Positions 60,179 to 64,000 of a stretch of DNA of 64,000 nucleotides are shown here, one piece after another. Position numbers and translations under genes: made by a program. Within the stretch, counting starts at the first letter, position 1, and each line of letters begins with the position of its first letter. The notes beneath the pieces are model-generated. The model was not told where the DNA came from. It worked only from the letters and a program-made list of their open reading frames with translations, and did no database searches. Source of the stretch: Roseateles subflavus (GTDB taxonomy: Bacteria > Pseudomonadota > Gammaproteobacteria > Burkholderiales > Burkholderiaceae_C); the NCBI RefSeq assembly GCF_030285365.1, contig NZ_JASVDS010000001.1, positions 310,001 to 374,000 on the forward strand, given 5' to 3'.

Positions 60179-61093
60179 TTGGACCACTTGGCCTGCTTGA
60201 CCCCGGCTGATCTGCAAACCAAACCGGCGCCGGACCTCAGCGCCTACCGCTGGCGACTGCTGGCCCAGGGCGACTCCTGGTTCAGCTTCACGGCCGCGCA
60301 GATGAATGCGCATGCCAACCTGCTGGAAGAACTCGTTTTCCGGGACAAGGCCCTGGCCGTCAACTGCGCCGGGCAGAGCAACGCGCTGAGTCACATGGTC
60401 GATCTGGAGTCCGCGCCGGACTTCGTCCGCCTGCTCTCGGCGGACGACGCGCCGACCTGGGACGGCATCCTGCTCTCCGTGGGCGGCAACGACCTCGTGA
60501 AGGCCGCCCAGACGCCCGCGCACCTGCCGGGCGGCGAGCCCGTGGAGCTCCACCTGCGCCTGCTGCGCCGCCAGACGGAATGGGGCCCCCCTGCCGCCGG
60601 CGTCGCCCGCTATTTCTCCGAGCCCGGCTGGGCCACCTACGCCGACTACCTCAGCGCCAACCTGCGCCACCTGCTGAGCCTGCGGGACCAGGGTCCCTCG
60701 GCGGGCAAGCCGGTCTTCATGCACAGCTACGCCGTGCCCATGCCCCGCCCGGCTGGTGCCGAGGATGCCTCGGGCCCCTGGCTCTACCCGGCGCTCAAGG
60801 CCTATGCCATCCCCGCGGCGGACTGGGCGGCCGTCAGCCGGCTGATGGTCCACCACCTGGCCCAGCTGCTCAAGCGCCTCGCCGCCGACCAGCAGCTCTA
60901 CCCGCGCCTGCATGTCTTCGACTCCACCGCCGTGCCCCTGGCCCTGGCCGCGCCCGGCTCCAGCGGCAACAGCGGCGACTGGTTCAACGAGATCCACCTG
61001 AACCACAGCGGCTGCTTCAAGATCGCCCGTGCCTGGAGCGAGCACATCGAGGGCGTGCTGAACGGGAACACCGGCGGCAAGAAGAAGGCCTGA
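60179..61093 (+). CDS. SGNH/GDSL-type hydrolase, TTG start
   Basis: 304 residues with an SGNH-like layout: block I RLLAQGDSWFSF (Ser33), block III SVGGNDLVKAA (Asn/Asp near 104-105) and a terminal FNEIHLNHSGC with His as block V. No signal peptide. The first codon is TTG, supported by a GGGAG ribosome-binding site 8 bases upstream and by the absence of another good start. It may hydrolyse an ester or carbohydrate substrate; nothing specifies which. A terminator-like hairpin follows but faces the other strand. Confidence 0.82.
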   Translation: MDHLACLTPADLQTKPAPDLSAYRWRLLAQGDSWFSFTAAQMNAHANLLEELVFRDKALAVNCAGQSNALSHMVDLESAPDFVRLLSADDAPTWDGILLSVGGNDLVKAAQTPAHLPGGEPVELHLRLLRRQTEWGPPAAGVARYFSEPGWATYADYLSANLRHLLSLRDQGPSAGKPVFMHSYAVPMPRPAGAEDASGPWLYPALKAYAIPAADWAAVSRLMVHHLAQLLKRLAADQQLYPRLHVFDSTAVPLALAAPGSSGNSGDWFNEIHLNHSGCFKIARAWSEHIEGVLNGNTGGKKKA

Positions 61094-61121
61094 TCCGGCG
61101 CCGGCACCGCCGGAACCATGC

Positions 61122-61144
61122 AAAAGGGGCGCCCATGGCGCCCC
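61122..61144 (-). terminator. Rho-independent terminator of lplT
   Basis: On the minus strand GGGGCGCC-ATG-GGCGCCCC (61144-61126) is followed by TTTTG. It lies 25 bases downstream of the lplT stop. Confidence 0.75.
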
Positions 61145-61168
61145 TTCGCTTGTCAGGCGCCGCGGCGC

Positions 61169-62446
61169 TCAGTGCTTGTCCGAACGGGCGATGGCCAGCA
61201 GGCGCTGGACCTCGTCGGCATGGTGGACCAGGTTGCTGCGATGCCAGCGCTGGATCAGCCACATGGTGCCGGCCACGACCAGGCCGAAGATGGTGATGGC
61301 GCCGAAGGCCGACATGCCCACCCGGGTCATGCCCGTGTAGAGCGCGCCCAGGCCCAGGATGCAGGCCTGCTCGTTGAAGTTCTGCACCGCGATGGAGCGG
61401 CCGGCGCCCATGAGGTTGTGGCCCCGGTGCTGCAGCAGGGCGTTCATCGGGACGACCAGGTAGCCGCCGATGCCGCCGAGCACGATCAGGAAGGGCGCCG
61501 CCACCCACACGTTGTGGATGAAGTTCATCAGGATGACCAGCAGGCCCATGGCGATGCCCAGCGGCACCACGGCGGTGGCCTTGTCCAGGCGCATGACCAT
61601 GGAGGCCACGATGGCGCCGGCCGCCGTCCCGATGGCCACCACGCCGACGAGGCTGGAGGCCTGCGTGGTGCCGTAGCCCAGCGCCGCCAGCGCCCACGCC
61701 AGGACGATGTAGCGCAGGTTGCCCGACACGCCCCAGAACAGCGTGGTCGTGGCCAGGGAGATCTGGCCCAGCTTGTCCTGCCACAGGCGCGAGTTGCAGT
61801 TGGCGAAGTCGCGCACCAGGTAGAGCATGTCCCGGCCCATCGGCTGCAGCGCCGTGTCGGTGCGGGGGATGCGCAGGTTGAAGAGCGCTGCCACCGCGTA
61901 CAGGCTCACCAGGGCCGCGATGGCCGCCTCGGCGGGGGTGTCGATGCCGGTGTCGATGAAGGGCAGGTCCAGCGACAGCAGCGCCGGCGCGATGTGCTGC
62001 CCCACGAGCTGGCCGCCCAGCAGGACGCCCAGGATGATGGAGGTGATCGTCAGGCCCTCGATCCAGCCGTTGGCCTTCACCAGCTGGGACGGCGGCAGCA
62101 GCTCGGTGAGGATGCCGTACTTGGCCGGCGAGTAGGCCGCCGCGCCCAGGCCGACCACCGCGTAGGCCAGCAGCGGGTGCAGGCCGGTGAGCATCAGCAG
62201 GCAGCCGACGACCTTGATGCTGTTCGAGATGAACATCACCCGGCCCTTGGGCACGGCGTCGGCGAAGGCGCCGACGAAGGGCGCCAGCACGACGTAGAAC
62301 AGCGCGAACATGGGCACCAGGGCGGCACGCTGCCACTCGGGGGAGCCACCGCTGCGCAGCAGTTCCACGGCGGCGACGAAGAGCGCGTTGTCAGCCAGCG
62401 AGCTGAAGAACTGCGCCGCCATGATGGTGTAGAAGCCTTTTTTCAT
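61169..62446 (-). CDS. lplT: Lysophospholipid transporter LplT
   Basis: 425 residues, MFS family, with about 12 membrane segments. It begins MKKGFYTIMAAQFFSSLADNALFVAAVELL, the LplT N-terminus, with YSPAKYGILTELLPPSQLVKANGWIEG and QHRGHNLMGAGRSIAVQNFNEQ. LplT flips lysophosphatidylethanolamine inward for reacylation. The Met at 62446 matches family alignments; the ORF extends 24 residues further upstream. It is divergent from alr, a pairing often found in betaproteobacteria. Confidence 0.95.
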   Translation of the reverse strand: MKKGFYTIMAAQFFSSLADNALFVAAVELLRSGGSPEWQRAALVPMFALFYVVLAPFVGAFADAVPKGRVMFISNSIKVVGCLLMLTGLHPLLAYAVVGLGAAAYSPAKYGILTELLPPSQLVKANGWIEGLTITSIILGVLLGGQLVGQHIAPALLSLDLPFIDTGIDTPAEAAIAALVSLYAVAALFNLRIPRTDTALQPMGRDMLYLVRDFANCNSRLWQDKLGQISLATTTLFWGVSGNLRYIVLAWALAALGYGTTQASSLVGVVAIGTAAGAIVASMVMRLDKATAVVPLGIAMGLLVILMNFIHNVWVAAPFLIVLGGIGGYLVVPMNALLQHRGHNLMGAGRSIAVQNFNEQACILGLGALYTGMTRVGMSAFGAITIFGLVVAGTMWLIQRWHRSNLVHHADEVQRLLAIARSDKH

Positions 62447-62547
62447 GGACCCGAGCTTGTGAATGCCTGTCTTGTCGAAGCAATGGAGAGAAGAGCCGTG
62501 CCCCCGTAAACGCCTCACAAAACTTCACAAGCGGGCCATGCTGCGGC

Positions 62548-62561
62548 GGGTTTATAGCATG
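62548..62561 (-). promoter_or_regulatory. Shared motif, candidate extended -10 of lplT (copy 2)
   Basis: GGGTTTATAGCATG, identical to the motif at 60064. On the minus strand it presents TGC-TATAAA about 105 bases upstream of the lplT start. A role as an extended -10 for lplT fits; no good -35 was found. Confidence 0.4.
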
Positions 62562-62740
62562 CAGGCCTGTGGGCGCCATGACGTCAGGGGGCGCCGCGAT
62601 GGGGCGCACGCCGCTCCCGGCTGCAATCCTTCGCAGGCCATGGCGGTGACGGCGCTGCCGCCCGCCCGGCGCGCCGCCGGCCGCGCGCAGCGCACGGCCG
62701 GCCCGCAGGCTAGGGCAAACCCTCGGCCTTTGCTGCCACA

Positions 62741-63868
62741 ATGTCGACCATGCCGCGCCCCATCCAAGCCCTGATCCACCCGTCCAACCTGGCCCACAAC
62801 CTGGCGCGTGCCCGCGCCTGTGCCCCCGACGCCCAGGTCTGGGCGGTGGTCAAGGCCAATGCCTACGGTCATGGCGTCGAGAACGTCTTCGAGGCCTTCC
62901 GGGCCGCCGATGGCTTCGCCCTGCTGGACCTCGACGAGGCGCAGCGCCTGCGCGACCTCGGCTGGCGCGGCCCCATCCTGCTGCTGGAGGGCTGCTTCGA
63001 GCCTCGCGATCTGGAGCTGTGCTCCCGCCTGAAGCTGTGGCACGCCGTGCACTGCGAGCAGCAGATCGACTGGCTGGCGATGCACAAGACGCACGAGCCC
63101 CACCGCGTCTTCCTCAAGATGAACAGCGGGATGAACCGCCTGGGCTTCTCGCCGCAGGCCTTCCGTGCCGCCTGGACCCGGCTCAACGCCCTGCCCCAGG
63201 TCGACGAGATCTCGCTGATGACGCACTTCTCCGACGCCGACGCCACGCGCTTCGGCGAGGACGGCATCGCCCACCAGATGGCCGCCTGGACGGACGCCAC
63301 GCAGGACCTTCCAGGTGAGCGCTCGCTTTCCAACAGTGCCGCGACGCTGCGTTACAACCAGCGTCCCGAGGTGCGGGCGGACTGGGTCCGCGCCGGCATC
63401 ATGAGCTACGGCGGCGTGCCGGACTTCCCCGAGCACGACCTGGCCCACTGGGACCTGCGGCCCGGCATGAGCCTGCGCGCCCAGGTGATCGCGGTGCAGC
63501 ATCTGCAGCCGGGCGACTCCGTCGGCTACGGCAGCACCTTCGTGGCCGAGCGTCCCATGCGCATCGGCACCGTGGCCTGCGGCTATGCCGACGGCTACCC
63601 GCGCCATGCCGGCAGCGGCACGCCGGTGCTGGTCAACGGCCGCCGCAGCCTGACGGTGGGGCGCGTCTCCATGGACATGCTGGCGGTGGACCTCACCGAG
63701 CTGCCCGACGCCGGCTTCGGCGCCGAGGTGACGCTGTGGGGCCAGAGCAGCCAGGGCGCCGTCCTGTCGATCGACGAGGTCGCCCGCGCGGCCGGCACCA
63801 TCGGCTATGAGCTGATGTGCGCCGTGACCCGCCGCGTGCCGGTGCGCGTCGAGCCGATCCAGCCCTGA
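62741..63868 (+). CDS. alr: Alanine racemase
   Basis: 375 residues. The PLP lysine is Lys38 in [11 protein letters not shown]; the catalytic tyrosine is in [13 protein letters not shown]. Other family blocks are [24 protein letters not shown] and [15 protein letters not shown]. The enzyme makes D-alanine for peptidoglycan and is likely the housekeeping copy. An alternative start at 62750 ([10 protein letters not shown]) is equally plausible. It is divergent from lplT. Confidence 0.97.
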   Translation: MSTMPRPIQALIHPSNLAHNLARARACAPDAQVWAVVKANAYGHGVENVFEAFRAADGFALLDLDEAQRLRDLGWRGPILLLEGCFEPRDLELCSRLKLWHAVHCEQQIDWLAMHKTHEPHRVFLKMNSGMNRLGFSPQAFRAAWTRLNALPQVDEISLMTHFSDADATRFGEDGIAHQMAAWTDATQDLPGERSLSNSAATLRYNQRPEVRADWVRAGIMSYGGVPDFPEHDLAHWDLRPGMSLRAQVIAVQHLQPGDSVGYGSTFVAERPMRIGTVACGYADGYPRHAGSGTPVLVNGRRSLTVGRVSMDMLAVDLTELPDAGFGAEVTLWGQSSQGAVLSIDEVARAAGTIGYELMCAVTRRVPVRVEPIQP

Positions 63869-64000
63869 GCCACCGGGCGATCCGCGCCCTTCCCGGCGGC
63901 TCCTGCTGCAGGCAGTCCCCTCTTGGTGCAGCCCAGGCGGGCCGTGCGGCAGGTCGTCGCGGACGGCTTGGACGGCGCGGCGGTCGCGGTAGGCTTGCAC
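63869..64000. other. Right edge, no supported gene
   Basis: 132 bases after alr. An open frame on the minus strand runs to the window edge (QAYRDRRAVQAVRDDL) but has no stop before entering alr antisense. No terminator or coding signal could be confirmed. Confidence 0.4.

Noticed and set aside
62552-64000. A 482-residue minus-strand frame reaching the window end
   Set aside because: It runs antisense across the whole of alr, whose PLP motifs are unmistakable.

Overview
The window is high-GC chromosomal DNA of a betaproteobacterium, most likely a Burkholderiales member of the Roseateles/Mitsuaria/Rubrivivax/Leptothrix type. This is inferred from about 70% GC, two PEP-CTERM proteins (one behind a textbook sigma-54 promoter), a divergent lplT/alr pair, a yidD with a cysteine-rich tail, and a dispersed 14-mer (GCAAGACCTGACCC). 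I see no rRNA, tRNA, CRISPR array, integrase or intact insertion sequence. About 68 protein genes are called; most other long open frames are antisense or frame-shifted shadows.

Layout: 0-4.4 kb holds a partial gene, a Crp/Fnr regulator divergent from a proline-iminopeptidase-like hydrolase, and an orphan livM. From 6.5 kb back to 4.0 kb runs a compact RiPP operon read on the minus strand: a 56-residue precursor with a double-glycine leader, a graspetide-type ATP-grasp ligase, a DUF6624 secreted protein and a GNAT acetyltransferase. 6.6-12.7 kb carries a solute-binding protein, molybdenum-cofactor genes (moaA, mobA) and a secreted trypsin-like protease. 12.8-17.3 kb carries an OPT transporter and a PEP-CTERM protein. 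17.3-21.0 kb is an accessory block: a caspase-like protein with a tandem-repeat linker, a translationally coupled small protein, a divergent gene of unknown function and a lower-GC small ORF. 22-24.6 kb has a second-type signal peptidase I, a YceI-like lipoprotein and a peroxiredoxin.

24.7-26.7 kb is a second RiPP operon: bufA (six-cysteine periplasmic peptide), bufB (MNIO/DUF692) and bufC (DUF2063), a bufferin-type copper-buffering metallophore system. 26.9-34 kb has a PEP-CTERM phytase-like esterase, DUF4197, DUF5329, yidD, acetyltransferases, a LysE exporter and an M13 peptidase. 34-51.3 kb holds an HD-GYP protein and a dispersed peptidoglycan-peptide salvage set (AmiD-like amidase, dipeptide permeases DppB/DppC, a family-5 binding protein, VanX-like dipeptidase, LD-carboxypeptidase, PBP4), mixed with speB, a GlxA-type regulator, an ABC-2 exporter and two paralogous binding proteins. 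51.3-64 kb holds an aromatic aminotransferase coupled to a hydrolase, a Crp-like regulator beside a diheme peroxidase lipoprotein, a glutathione peroxidase, an SGNH hydrolase with a TTG start, lplT and alr.

The strongest candidates for an undescribed system are the graspetide operon (3967-6484) and the caspase block (17322-20638). The bufferin operon is a recognisable but recently defined system.
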